From contig CAJUTB010000002.1 in the NCBI GenBank assembly GCA_910589315.1, forward strand, positions 81,752-145,751: a DNA stretch of 64,000 nucleotides, read 5' to 3'. Origin of the DNA: an uncultured Oscillibacter sp. (GTDB lineage: Bacteria > Bacillota > Clostridia > Oscillospirales > Oscillospiraceae). The notes beneath the pieces are model-generated. The model was not told the origin of the DNA and did not search any database. It saw only the letters and a list, made by a program, of their open reading frames with translations. Below, one piece after another: positions 1 through 9,746 of this stretch (position 1 is its first letter; each line of letters opens with the position of its first letter). A program made the position numbers and the translations under genes.

Positions 1-321
1 GCCGTCATCTCCGTCACCTTTGTTATCGGCTCCTTCCTGGCGGGGGTTGGCTCCTGCCTGTATTTCACAAACTACCAATCCGTCGTGCCGCTCTCCGGCG
101 CGCTGCCGGGACTGCGGGCCTTTGTGGCGGCGGTGTTCGGCGGTATCGGGTCCATTCCGGGGGCTGTGGTGGGCGCGTTTATCATCGGTTTGAGCGAGAG
201 TATCATCAAGGGTTCCGATTGGAGCGTCTTTTCCGACGCTTTCACCTTCGCCCTGCTGATCGTGATTCTGGTGGTGAAGCCAACGGGCCTGTTCGGTGAA
301 AAAGTCACCGATAAAGTGTAA
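1..321 (+). CDS. livH: Branched-chain amino acid ABC transporter permease LivH (3' end only)
   Basis: This is the C-terminal 106 residues of an inner-membrane permease; the start lies before the window. The frame is open from base 1 and ends at the TAA at 319-321. It shows hydrophobic helices and the glycine-rich stretch FGGIGSIPGAVVGA, typical of the BPD_transp_2 family near the end of LivH. The gene stops 12 bp before livM, and livG and livF follow, so it is one half of the heterodimeric channel of a LivHMGF importer for leucine, isoleucine or valine. The substrate is inferred from family and gene order. The periplasmic-type binding protein LivK is not in the window. Confidence 0.9.
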   Translation, partial: AVISVTFVIGSFLAGVGSCLYFTNYQSVVPLSGALPGLRAFVAAVFGGIGSIPGAVVGAFIIGLSESIIKGSDWSVFSDAFTFALLIVILVVKPTGLFGEKVTDKV

Positions 322-333
322 GGGAGGCGCGGA

Positions 334-1466
<1,133 letters not shown>

Positions 1467-1470
<4 letters not shown>

Positions 1471-2301
1471 GCGGGAATCTGCTGAAAATCGAAAACGTTA
1501 CCATGCAATTCGGCGGCGTGGTGGCGGTGGATAACCTGAATCTGGAAGTCAACAAAGGCGAAATCGTGGCGTTGATCGGACCCAACGGCGCGGGAAAAAC
1601 CACCGCGTTCAACGTTGTGACCGGCGTTTACCAGCCCACCAACGGGGCGGTTTGGTTCCAGGGGGAAAAAATCATTGAAAACCATCCCCAGGGCAAAATG
1701 AAAGCCATGTACAAGGGCCAGCACGCCGGGGAATACAGCCAGGTACTGGCTCCCACTCCCGACAAGGTGACACGCCTGGGCATGGCGCGGACATTCCAGA
1801 ACATCCGGCTCTGGAAGTCGCAGACGGTATTTGACAACGTTTTGATTGCAAAGCACTGCCGGACCACCAGCAACGTCTTTTCCGCCGCGTTCCGGCTGAA
1901 CCGGAAGGAGGAGGCGGAACAGCGGGCCGACGTGGAGACGCTGCTGGAAACCGTGGGCCTTGCGGACGTAAAAGACGAACCGGCAACCTCCCTGCCCTAC
2001 GGCAAACAGCGGCGGCTGGAAATCGCGCGGGCATTGGCGGCGGAACCGCAGCTGCTCCTGCTGGACGAACCGGCGGCGGGCATGAACCCCCAGGAAACCG
2101 ACGAGCTGACGGCCTTCATCGGGGAGATTCGGGACCGCTTCCAGCTGACGATCTTCCTGATTGAACACCATATGAACCTGGTTATGGATATCTCGGAACG
2201 CATTTATGTCCTGGACTTTGGCGAGCTGATCGCCAAGGGCACACCGGCGGAAATCCAGAATAACAAACGCGTCATTGACGCCTACCTGGGGGTGAGCGAG
2301 G

Positions 2302-2309
<8 letters not shown>
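1467..2309 (+). CDS. livG: Branched-chain amino acid ABC transporter ATPase LivG
   Basis: A 280-residue cytosolic ATPase that powers the importer with LivF. Walker A GPNGAGKTT is at residues 38-46, the signature LPYGKQRRLEIARAL at 176-190 (the form specific to LivG), Walker B LLLLDEP near 196-202 and the switch histidine in IEHH near 233. Between Walker A and the Q-loop there is an extra loop of about 25 residues (roughly 68-100), making the protein longer than the usual ~255 residues. It overlaps livM by 4 bp and livF by 8 bp. Confidence 0.94.
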
Positions 2310-3012
<703 letters not shown>

Positions 3013-3022
3013 CTTTCTTTTG

Positions 3023-3090
3023 GCCCTTTTCTTTCTCGAAAGAAAAGGGCGACTTTCTTTTGGTTCTTTTCTTTCTTAGAAAGAAAAGAA
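3023..3090. repeat. Two tandem CTTTC-rich inverted repeats after livF
   Basis: Two near-identical modules lie side by side. The first is a perfect 13-bp stem of GCCCTTTTCTTTC with its complement (3023-3050). The second pairs TTCTTTTCTTTCT with its complement (3064-3090). Each is preceded by CTTTCTTTTGG. A related hairpin occurs at 26529-26556, so this is a dispersed repeat family in this genome that may double as a bidirectional transcription terminator between livF and the convergent gene at 3103-3507. Confidence 0.7.
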
Positions 3091-3102
3091 TCCACCAACC
3101 GG

Positions 3103-3507
3103 CTAGGCCGGAAAAAACCCTCCGTCCGACGGCTTTTCCGCAGCAAACGAACTGGCCTCTTTCAGCCACCCAAGCAGCTCGGCGTCAATTTCCCCAGGAC
3201 TTGAAACCGCCGTGTGATGGGTCCAGCGGTTGAGGTGCGGGCTGGGGAAAACCTGAACCCGCGGGGACGAAATCCGCTTATTTAACTTGAAAGTCAAAAC
3301 AATTCGGGGCTTGCGGGAATCTTCCGCCCGGCCAAGTTTGGCAAAGGATACGCAGGCGAAGGTATGATCGCGCGCGAAGGAAATCTGGGTGGGCTGTACG
3401 CTTACCGTCACATCTGCAATCTCGGACCGCATACGGGATTCCAGCTTCTCATACAAAGGCAGGACGCCGGGGTCTTTCTGAAAGAAACGCATAGCTGCCT
3501 GTTCCAT
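3103..3507 (-). CDS. Small conserved protein, DUF5655-like
   Basis: A 134-residue soluble protein without signal or membrane segment. The middle (VLTFKLNKRI), a histidine-containing HLNRWTHHTAV stretch and the ending EIDAELLGWLKEA resemble the DUF5655 domain, a small family of unknown function often found as a stand-alone protein in Firmicutes. The assignment is from pattern memory, not a search. The ATG at 3507 has a perfect AGGAGG 8 bp upstream. It stands alone, convergent with the liv operon. Confidence 0.7.
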   Translation of the reverse strand: MEQAAMRFFQKDPGVLPLYEKLESRMRSEIADVTVSVQPTQISFARDHTFACVSFAKLGRAEDSRKPRIVLTFKLNKRISSPRVQVFPSPHLNRWTHHTAVSSPGEIDAELLGWLKEASSFAAEKPSDGGFFPA

Positions 3508-3625
3508 TCTTACCGCCTCCTAAGCATTTGTTTTTCCAGTGCGTGTTTTCCCCATTGTATGCCAGTAAAAGGCGTCTGTCAAGTTCTAAAAATCGGGCGT
3601 TTCCAGAAGTTTCCCTTCCTTTCCC

Positions 3626-3654
3626 TTGCTTTTTTTCCAGAATTGTGCTATCGT
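3626..3654 (+). promoter_or_regulatory. Promoter for the TSCPD protein gene
   Basis: TTGCTT (3626-3631), a 17-bp spacer and TATCGT (3649-3654) form a plausible but weak sigma-A promoter 38 bp before the start at 3693. Confidence 0.4.
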
Positions 3655-3692
3655 GAGAAACGCAATATATTGAAAACGAGGAGGTCATTCCA

Positions 3693-3947
3693 ATGACATA
3701 TTCCATTCGTCCGCGGGGCGTTTGTTCCCGAGAAATGCAGGTGGATGTCGACGAACAGGGCATCATCCAGGACCTGCGGGTGTTGGGCGGGTGCAGCGGA
3801 AATTTGCAGGGCATTGCCATGCTGGTGCGGGGCATGTCCGCGAAAGAGGCGATTGAACGCCTGCGGGGCATCCGGTGCGGCGCGAAGGAGACATCCTGTC
3901 CGGACCAGTTTGCACAAGGGCTGGAAAAAGCCATGAGGCAGGCGTAA
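3693..3947 (+). CDS. TSCPD domain protein (TIGR03905 type)
   Basis: An 84-residue protein matching the short stand-alone TSCPD family. The pattern LGGCSGNLQGIAMLVRGM in the middle, RCGAKETSCPDQFA and three conserved cysteines are diagnostic. The same domain occurs at the C-terminus of some ribonucleotide reductases, where it probably binds metal; the free-standing protein has no established role. ATG 3693 is preceded by GAGGAGG. The glycosyltransferase gene starts 6 bp after its stop, so the two are probably co-transcribed. Confidence 0.88.
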   Translation: MTYSIRPRGVCSREMQVDVDEQGIIQDLRVLGGCSGNLQGIAMLVRGMSAKEAIERLRGIRCGAKETSCPDQFAQGLEKAMRQA

Positions 3948-3953
3948 AGGATT

Positions 3954-5078
3954 ATGAAAATCGTATTAGTCATCGACCAGTTTGACGATGCCAACAACGG
4001 GACCACCATCAGCGCGCGCCGTTTTGCGACGGCCCTGAAGGAGCATGGGAACGAAGTGCGGGTCATCGCAACCGGCAAACCGGCAGATTATAAATACGCG
4101 GTGCGGCAGATGAAATTCTTTCCGATTGTGGAACATTTGATCACAAGCCAGGGGATGCGGTTAGCGATTCCAAACCGGCATGTTTTTGAAAAAGCCGCCG
4201 CGTGGGCGGATGTGGTGCATTTTATGATGCCGTCACCGCTGGCCATCATGGGCCTGAAGCACGTGGAACGGCTCAACATCCCCCATACGGCGGCCTTCCA
4301 TTGCCAGCCGGAAAACATCACCTTCACGCTCCACCTGGGCAACAGCCGCCGGGCAAACGATTTTGTCTACGGAAAATTCCGGGACACATTTTTCAACCGC
4401 TTTACCCACATCCACTGTCCCAGCAACATGATCGCAAACCAGCTGCGGGAGCATGGATATACCGCCCAGCTGCACGTGATCTCCAACGGCATCAGCCCCC
4501 AGTATCAATACGGCCGCCAGCCCAAGGAGGACTGGATGAAAGACCGATTCAACGTCCTGATGGTGGGGCGTTACGCAGGGGAAAAACGGCAGGACGTGCT
4601 GATCAAAGCCTGCGCCCAGTGCCGCCACGGGGCGGAAATCCAGGTGATCCTGGCGGGCAAGGGGCCGCTGGAAAAGAAATACCGCCGCCTGGCCCGGAAC
4701 CTGCCGAATCCAATTGTAATGGAATTCTACGAGCCAGCCCGGCTGCTGGAAATTCTCCATATGGCGGACCTGTACGTCCACACCTCCGACGCGGAAATTG
4801 AGGCCATGAGCTGTATGGAAGCCTTCGCCTGCGGACTGGTCCCGGTCATCGCAGACTCGCCCCGGTCCGCAACGCCGCAATTCGCGCTGGACGAACGAAG
4901 CCTGTTCCCCGCCGGGGACAGCGGCGCGCTGGCAGAGCGTATCGACTGGTGGTTCGAGCGCCCGGAGGAGCGGCAGGAAATGGGGCTGCGCTACGCCGCC
5001 CACGCGGAACAATACGCGCTGTCCCGCTCTATCAAGCAGACGGAAGAAATGTTCCGGCAGGCCATCGCGGAGCGGTAA
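3954..5078 (+). CDS. GT4-family glycosyltransferase
   Basis: A 374-residue GT-B fold enzyme. The N-terminal acceptor domain starts with MKIVLVIDQFDD and an NGTTIS loop. The C-terminal donor domain has LMVGRYAGEKRQDVL at about 202-216 and the retaining-transferase EX7E motif around 281-289 (EIEAMSCMEA), which contacts the nucleotide sugar. It resembles 1,2-diacylglycerol glucosyltransferases and other lipid or polysaccharide GT4 enzymes. The acceptor cannot be told from sequence. There is no signal peptide, so it is cytosolic or peripheral to the membrane. Confidence 0.85.
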   Translation: MKIVLVIDQFDDANNGTTISARRFATALKEHGNEVRVIATGKPADYKYAVRQMKFFPIVEHLITSQGMRLAIPNRHVFEKAAAWADVVHFMMPSPLAIMGLKHVERLNIPHTAAFHCQPENITFTLHLGNSRRANDFVYGKFRDTFFNRFTHIHCPSNMIANQLREHGYTAQLHVISNGISPQYQYGRQPKEDWMKDRFNVLMVGRYAGEKRQDVLIKACAQCRHGAEIQVILAGKGPLEKKYRRLARNLPNPIVMEFYEPARLLEILHMADLYVHTSDAEIEAMSCMEAFACGLVPVIADSPRSATPQFALDERSLFPAGDSGALAERIDWWFERPEERQEMGLRYAAHAEQYALSRSIKQTEEMFRQAIAER

Positions 5079-5127
5079 AATCCCCGCATAATTTCTGCAA
5101 AACGCCGGAATTTGGGGCAAAAAGCCC

Positions 5128-5156
5128 TTGCATTGGTAAATACTATGTGATATAAT
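5128..5156 (+). promoter_or_regulatory. Strong promoter of rpsB-tsf with a structured leader
   Basis: TTGCAT (5128-5133), a 17-bp spacer and a perfect TATAAT (5151-5156). The leader of ~115 nt before rpsB is G+C-rich and contains a GGCGGC...GCCGCC hairpin just before the Shine-Dalgarno region. It could carry autogenous control by S2, which is an inference from other bacteria. Confidence 0.8.
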
Positions 5157-5280
5157 ATCCCAGCATTCCGCACGGCGCGTCGACTTGCCGTCTGTGCCCG
5201 GCTGTAAGAAGCGTCCGGGTTGGCGGCGGGGATGAAGCCGCCGGAGGTCAAACTAAATTCGATTTGGAGGAACATGAATT

Positions 5281-6009
5281 ATGGCAAATGCAAGTGTGGT
5301 ATCGATGAAAGCCCTGCTGGAAGCGGGCGTCCACTTTGGACACCAGACCCGCCGCTGGAATCCCAAAATGGCTCCCTATATCTACACGGAGCGCAACGGC
5401 ATCTATATCGTTGACCTGCAAAAAACCGTCCGCAAGCTGGAAGAAGCCTATAACTTCGTTCGCCAGCTGTCCGAGAACGGCCAGTCCCTGCTGTTCGTCG
5501 GCACCAAAAAGCAGGCGCAGGAAGCCATCCGCGAGGAAGCGGGCCGGTGCGGCCAGTATTACGTCAACGCCCGGTGGCTGGGCGGCATGATGACCAACTT
5601 CAAGACCATGCGCACCCGCGTGGACCGTCTCAATCAGCTCAAGGCCATGCAGGAGGACGGCACGTTCGATATGCTTCCCAAGAAGGAAGTCATGAAGCAC
5701 CTGGGCGAAATCGCCAAGCTGGAGAAGTACCTGGGCGGCGTGACCGAGATGAAAAAGCTCCCCGGCGCGCTGTTCATCGTGGATACCCGCAAGGAACGCA
5801 ACGCCATTGCCGAGGCCCACAAGCTGGGAATTCCCGTGGTTGCCATCGCAGATACCAACTGCGACCCCGATGAAATTGATTATGTCATTCCCGGCAATGA
5901 CGACGCAATCCGCGCCATTAAGCTCATTTCTTCCATCATGGCGAATGCCGTGCTGGAGGGCAAGCAGGGCGAGCAGGTGGAGGAAGCTCCCGCGCCCGCC
6001 GCTGAATAA
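5281..6009 (+). CDS. rpsB: 30S ribosomal protein S2
   Basis: A 242-residue protein of the small ribosomal subunit, needed for S1 binding and initiation in many bacteria. Family landmarks are LLEAGVHFGHQTRRWNPKM near residue 10, the VGTKKQAQ segment, RWLGGMMTNFKT and the C-terminal IVDTRKERNAIAEAHKLGIP and DTNCDPDEIDYVIPGNDDAIR. TTTGGAGG lies 10 bp before the ATG. The C-terminus ends with an acidic/Pro-Ala tail. tsf follows 22 bp later, the conserved bacterial order. Confidence 0.99.
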   Translation: MANASVVSMKALLEAGVHFGHQTRRWNPKMAPYIYTERNGIYIVDLQKTVRKLEEAYNFVRQLSENGQSLLFVGTKKQAQEAIREEAGRCGQYYVNARWLGGMMTNFKTMRTRVDRLNQLKAMQEDGTFDMLPKKEVMKHLGEIAKLEKYLGGVTEMKKLPGALFIVDTRKERNAIAEAHKLGIPVVAIADTNCDPDEIDYVIPGNDDAIRAIKLISSIMANAVLEGKQGEQVEEAPAPAAE

Positions 6010-6031
6010 ATAAATTGGGAGGAAAGCAATT

Positions 6032-6955
6032 ATGGCTTTTACCGCAACGGATGTAAAGAACCTGCGCGAAATGACCGGCGTAGGCATGATGGACTGCAAG
6101 AAGGCTCTCGCCGCCACGGACGGCGATATGGACAAGGCGGTAGAGTGGCTGCGTGAAAAGGGCATGGCCGCTTCCGTGAAGAAGGCCGGGCGCGTGGCCG
6201 CCGAGGGCATGGCGTATGCGGCTGTGATCGACGGCGTGGGCGTTGTTGTTGAAGTCAACGCCGAGACCGACTTCGTGGGCAAGAACGAGAAGTTTGTGGA
6301 CTTCGTCAAGGGCGTAGCCGCTACGGTTGTTAAGAACAACCCCGCGGACCTGGACGCGCTGATGGAGTGCAAATATAACGGCACGGATCTGACCGTGACC
6401 CAGCAGCAGCAGGAAATGGTCCTGGTGATTGGCGAGAATATCAAGGTCCGCCGGTTCGCCTGCTTTGCCGAGGGCCTGTCGGTTCCCTATGTCCACGCCG
6501 GCGGCAAGATCGGCGTGCTGGTGAACCTGGAAACAAGCCTCTCTGCGGAGCAGGTGCAGGAAGTGGGCAAGGACGTTGCCATGCAGATCGCCGCCCTCAA
6601 TCCCCGTTTCTGGGACAAGTCCCAGGTGACGCAGGACATTCTGGATGAGGAAAAGAAGGTTATGCTGGCCCAGATGGAGAATGATCCCAAGATGGCCAAC
6701 AAGCCCGAGCAGGTCCGCGAGAAGATCGTCATGGGCAAGCTGAACAAGTTCTATGCCGAAAACTGCCTGCTGCAACAGGACTTTGTGCGCAGCGACGTGT
6801 TTGAAGGTTCTGTGGAAGCCTATATCGCTGCCACAGCGAAGAAGCTGGGCGGAACCATCACCTTTAAGAGTGCGATTCGCTTTGAAAAGGGTGAGGGCAT
6901 TGAGAAGAAGCAGGAGAACTTTGCCGACGAGATTGCCTCTTTGGTGAAGGGTTAA
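6032..6955 (+). CDS. tsf: Translation elongation factor Ts
   Basis: A 307-residue guanine nucleotide exchange factor that reloads EF-Tu with GTP. It has the N-terminal UBA-like segment VKNLREMTGVGMMDCKKAL (about residues 6-24), followed by the VNAETDFVGKN motif near 75 that contacts EF-Tu, and two EF-Ts core domains. GGGAGG precedes the ATG. It forms an operon with rpsB and is followed by an unusual repeat-rich spacer with two similar terminators. Confidence 0.98.
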   Translation: MAFTATDVKNLREMTGVGMMDCKKALAATDGDMDKAVEWLREKGMAASVKKAGRVAAEGMAYAAVIDGVGVVVEVNAETDFVGKNEKFVDFVKGVAATVVKNNPADLDALMECKYNGTDLTVTQQQQEMVLVIGENIKVRRFACFAEGLSVPYVHAGGKIGVLVNLETSLSAEQVQEVGKDVAMQIAALNPRFWDKSQVTQDILDEEKKVMLAQMENDPKMANKPEQVREKIVMGKLNKFYAENCLLQQDFVRSDVFEGSVEAYIAATAKKLGGTITFKSAIRFEKGEGIEKKQENFADEIASLVKG

Positions 6956-7079
6956 GGGTATTGTCCCCCTCCCTCGCAAAACGGACAATGTATTCCAAAT
7001 AAAATGACCAGATGCGGCTTTCATCATACTGCTTTCAGCCGTACATGGCTTGCAGCTGAAAGCTGTGTGCAGCCACAAA

Positions 7080-7120
7080 GGTCCGAGGCAACGACTTGTT
7101 GCTTCGGGCCTTTTCTTTTT
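7080..7120 (+). terminator. Intrinsic terminator 1 downstream of tsf
   Basis: GGTCCGAGGCAAC pairs with GTTGCTTCGGGCC across a short loop and is followed by TTTTCTTTTT. It probably ends the rpsB-tsf transcript. Confidence 0.75.
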
Positions 7121-7480
7121 ATGTTTTTGGCCGGGAAAGCCGCAGTAACCGCTGAAACGGCCTGATTTCCGTCTTTTTTCTTCTTTTTCACCGCATGACT
7201 TTTAGCCACGCCCAAAGGCCTGTTTGCTGTACTTGCCGGGAGAAAACACTCCGGTTTACATGGCTGAAAACCGTGATTTCTGATTTTTCTCTTATCTATA
7301 CGGCTGAAAGTCGTGCGCTGAAGGCCCCTTGCGGCTGAAAGCCGCATCTCTGTTCCGAGTCGGGGTTAGCGGCTACTATGCGACTTTCAGCCGCGTCCAA
7401 GATAAGAGGGAGAAAGAGAGCGAAATAAAAGGGAGAAGAACAGGTATTGTCCCCCACCCCCGCAAAACGGATATTCTAAT

Positions 7481-7527
7481 AAAACGGTCCAAGGGAACAA
7501 CCTGTTGCCTTGGATCGTTTCTTTTTA
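7481..7527 (+). terminator. Intrinsic terminator 2, paralogous to terminator 1
   Basis: CGGTCCAAGG pairs with CCTTGGATCG around a GAACAACCTGTTG loop that can itself pair, followed by TTTCTTTTT. Together with its upstream block it looks like a diverged copy of the 7080 terminator. Confidence 0.65.
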
Positions 7528-7632
7528 GCTACATCCACTCTCCAATAGCTTTCAGCATTTGAGGCGGGACAGGCGGGTGAATAAAATTAAAGAGCCCGGA
7601 GCAGTTCATAGTGAATAGCTCTGGGTTCATAG

Positions 7633-7668
7633 AAAAAGCCCCCAGAATCACAAGATTCCAGGGGGCTT
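7633..7668 (-). terminator. Terminator of tRNA-Leu
   Basis: On the minus strand the stem AAAGCCCCCTGGAATC pairs with GATTCTGGGGGCTTT and is followed by T residues. It starts directly after the encoded CCA of the tRNA. Confidence 0.85.
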
Positions 7669-7753
7669 TGGTACGGGTAGTGGGGGTCGAACCCACACGA
7701 ATTGCTTCACAGGAACCTAAATCCTGCGCGTCTGCCAATTCCGCCATACCCGC
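7669..7753 (-). tRNA. tRNA-Leu (anticodon UAG)
   Basis: An 85-nt class II tRNA read on the minus strand. The acceptor stem is GCGGGTA with TACCCGT (G-U at 1-72), the D-arm GGCGGAATTGGCAGAC, and the anticodon stem CAGGA/TCCTG with loop TTTAGGT giving UAG. A variable arm follows, then the T-arm GTGGGTTCGACCCCCAC. The CCA end is encoded. UAG reads CUN leucine codons. Confidence 0.96.
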
Positions 7754-7853
7754 GTTTTGCAGCGCACGAAACCCGCCGCTTTTCAGTCCTCTGATTATAG
7801 CACAATTCAACGCCGCCGTCTACCTTTATTTTCCCCAAATAAAACCCCTGCGC

Positions 7854-7882
7854 TTGACAAATCAAATTTCCTATGACATAAT
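7854..7882 (+). promoter_or_regulatory. Promoter of the thiW-thiM transcript
   Basis: Consensus TTGACA (7854-7859), a 17-bp spacer and CATAAT (7877-7882), 11 bp before the riboswitch. Confidence 0.8.
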
Positions 7883-7892
7883 AAGTCCCAAA

Positions 7893-7978
7893 GACAGGGG
7901 AGCCGGATGGCTGAGAGGAAGCAACTGCTTCGACCCTCGAACCTGATGCGGATAATGCCGCCGTAGGGAAGTCCACAC
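7893..7978 (+). promoter_or_regulatory. TPP riboswitch (THI element)
   Basis: The conserved core is present in order: CTGAGAGG at 7911, then GACCCT, GAACCTGAT, GGATAATGCC and CGTAGGGAA ending near 7971, enclosed by a P1 helix. It binds thiamine pyrophosphate and here controls the downstream thiazole salvage genes. A terminator-like hairpin follows at 7996. Confidence 0.95.
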
Positions 7979-7995
7979 AAACAGCGTATGGGGAC

Positions 7996-8032
7996 GGCGG
8001 CATTTCGCAGAAATGTTGGCCGCCTGTTTTTA
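7996..8032 (+). terminator. Riboswitch-controlled terminator
   Basis: GGCGGCATTTC pairs with GAAAT...GGCCGCC and is followed by TGTTTTT. Its position straight after the TPP aptamer fits an expression platform that ends transcription when TPP is bound. Confidence 0.7.
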
Positions 8033-8127
8033 TGCTCATTTGTACGGAAAGGAGGCATGGGAGAATTTCATAGGCGTCCCGCAGAGCCGGGAGCGGACGG
8101 AGGGGGAGCGCCCTGCGTTCGGGCCGC

Positions 8128-8216
8128 AAAACAGCGATGGGAAGCCGTGTTCCGGCGTGAGAGGAGGCCAGCGAGCCTCGACCGCTTTTCCCCGCAGGGG
8201 AGAAATCCGCTGTTTT
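8128..8216. repeat. Composite inverted repeat in the thiW leader
   Basis: AAAACAGCG at 8128-8136 pairs with CGCTGTTTT at 8208-8216, enclosing ~70 nt that contain smaller hairpins (for example GAGGC...GCCTC). It lies in an unexplained G+C-rich stretch (8033-8250) between the terminator and thiW. It shares layout and short cores (GAAGC, TCCGGCG) with the element at 50612-50693, so it may belong to a dispersed hairpin family. Confidence 0.5.
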
Positions 8217-8250
8217 CTCCCTGCGATTTTTCAACAAAGGAGCTGGTATC

Positions 8251-8772
8251 ATGCAGCAAAGATCCATTAAAAAATTAGCCTTGGCGGGCGTCCTATGCGC
8301 GGTGGCCGTTGTAGGAAGCGTATTTGTTTCGTTCCCTGTCTTCGGCAGTAAATGCGCTCCGGTACAGCATATGGTGAATATTCTATGCGCAGTTTTCCTT
8401 GGGCCTTGGTACGGCGTCGCCGTCGCTTTTGCCGCAAGTCTCCTGCGAAATCTGCTGGGCGTCGGAAGCCTGCTGGCGTTTCCGGGAAGTATGTGCGGCG
8501 CGCTGCTCTGCGGTCTCGTCTACTGGAAAAGCAAAAGTCTGCCCGCAACTCTTGCGGCGGAGGTGGTGGGCACCAGCCTTCTGGGCGGCCTTGCGGCCTA
8601 TCCGCTTGCCATTGCTTTCCTGAGTGCGGACGCGGGCCAAGTGGCTTATTACGCCTATGTGGTCCCCTTCCTGATTTCCACAGCGGCGGGTTCCGTCCTT
8701 GCCGGGGCGCTGACCTTTGCCCTTCAGCGCAGCGGCGCGCTGAAGTCCATGCAAGCCGCGCTGGGAGGCTGA
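8251..8772 (+). CDS. thiW: Energy-coupling factor S component ThiW (thiazole uptake)
   Basis: A 173-residue membrane protein with about five to six hydrophobic helices, matching the ThiW S-component family. Landmarks are KLALAGVLCAVAVVGS at the N-terminus, the CAPVQHMVNILCAVFLGPWYG loop and LLAFPGSMCGALLCG. It is believed to bind hydroxyethylthiazole and work with a shared ECF module encoded elsewhere. Control by the upstream TPP riboswitch and linkage to thiM 5 bp downstream support the substrate. AAAGGAG precedes the ATG. Confidence 0.9.
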   Translation: MQQRSIKKLALAGVLCAVAVVGSVFVSFPVFGSKCAPVQHMVNILCAVFLGPWYGVAVAFAASLLRNLLGVGSLLAFPGSMCGALLCGLVYWKSKSLPATLAAEVVGTSLLGGLAAYPLAIAFLSADAGQVAYYAYVVPFLISTAAGSVLAGALTFALQRSGALKSMQAALGG

Positions 8773-8777
8773 CCAAA

Positions 8778-9575
8778 ATGCGCCTGGATTTTACCCGCTT
8801 AACAGAAGTACGGCAGCAGCGGCCGCTGCTCCATTGCATTTCCAACATTGTCTCGGCCAACGACTGCGCCAATCTGGTTCTTGCCGCGGGAGCTGGGCCG
8901 ATAATGGCGGAAGCAGCGCCGGAGATGTTGGAAATCACAGCCGCCAGCGCGGCAACGGTTTTGAATACCGGTACGCCCAGCGCAGAAAAATTCAATGCCT
9001 GCCGTATCTGCGCCCGGGAGGCGGCACGTCTTGGCCGTCCGGTGATTCTGGACCCGGTAGGCGTAGGGGCCAGCCAGTGGCGGCTGTCCTGTGTGCGGGA
9101 GTTGCTGGAGGCGTTTACACCCTCTATCCTGCGGGTAAATTTGGGCGAGTCCCAGGCTCTGGCAGGACTGAAAAGCATGGCCCGGGGCGTCGACAGCCCC
9201 GCCGCCAGCCTGGACCGGCGTCTGGACGCGGCCAGACGGCTTTCCCAGCAGTACCGGACGACTGTCCTGCTCTCCGGCCAGGAGGACCTCGTGAGCGGTC
9301 CCGGCGGCGTATGGCGCGTTCGCGGCGGAAGCGCGTGGATGCCCCGGATAACCGGTACGGGCTGTATGCTCTCAACCCTATGCGGCGTCTTTGCGGCAGT
9401 GGAGCCGGACCCGGAAGCGGCTGCGCTCCTGGCGGCGGTATTCTGGAAAACCTGTGCCCGCCGCGCGGAGACAGAGGCCAAAGGCCCCGGCAGTTTCCGC
9501 GCCGCGCTGCTGGACGCAGCGTCTGCTCTGACGCCGGAGGACTTGCAGTCGGAAGTGCAAATTGAAGAACTGTAA
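8778..9575 (+). CDS. thiM: Hydroxyethylthiazole kinase
   Basis: A 265-residue enzyme that phosphorylates 4-methyl-5-(2-hydroxyethyl)thiazole for thiamine salvage. The N-terminus PLLHCISNIVSANDCAN binds the thiazole, followed by VILDPVGVGAS near residues 89-99 and NLGE (121-124). The anion-hole motif ITGTGC carries the catalytic cysteine at residue 196. I start at ATG 8778, 5 bp after thiW, because homology begins there although the frame is open far upstream. thiE and thiD are not in the window. Confidence 0.95.
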   Translation: MRLDFTRLTEVRQQRPLLHCISNIVSANDCANLVLAAGAGPIMAEAAPEMLEITAASAATVLNTGTPSAEKFNACRICAREAARLGRPVILDPVGVGASQWRLSCVRELLEAFTPSILRVNLGESQALAGLKSMARGVDSPAASLDRRLDAARRLSQQYRTTVLLSGQEDLVSGPGGVWRVRGGSAWMPRITGTGCMLSTLCGVFAAVEPDPEAAALLAAVFWKTCARRAETEAKGPGSFRAALLDAASALTPEDLQSEVQIEEL

Positions 9576-9576
9576 A

Positions 9577-9619
9577 ACTGCGGCGTGTTGGACGAACTTC
9601 CAACGCGCCGCAGTTTTTA
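9577..9619 (+). terminator. Terminator after thiM
   Basis: AACTGCGGCGTGTTGG pairs with CCAACGCGCCGCAGTT around an 8-nt loop, followed by TTTT. Confidence 0.88.
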
Positions 9620-9746
9620 CAAAGGGCTTTCCAGTTCCCTCTTTTGGGATTGTACCGCTTAAAACAGAGCCTGTAAATTATACATTGCAGACGGCGGTCA
9701 AATGCTTTATAATCAAAAAGAGCCATTCAAAAGCCGGAGGATTGAA

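Larger units (their letters stand above)
6957..7530. repeat. Non-coding spacer with duplicated terminator blocks and CGGCTGAAAGCCG-type mini-hairpins
   Basis: About 570 bp without a convincing gene. A block starting GTATTGTCCCCC and continuing with CGCAAAACGGA occurs at 6958 and again at 7444. Each copy is followed by AATAAAA and a hairpin with a T-rich tail (7080-7120 and 7481-7527). Between the two copies are about eight variants of a short hairpin, consensus CGGCTGAAAGCCG or its complement, at roughly 7013, 7031, 7054, 7151, 7262, 7301, 7331 and 7381. Confidence 0.6.

Noticed and set aside
7988..8278. 96-residue frame between the TPP riboswitch and thiW
   Set aside because: No convincing ribosome binding site or family; the stretch is better explained as expression platform plus hairpin element.
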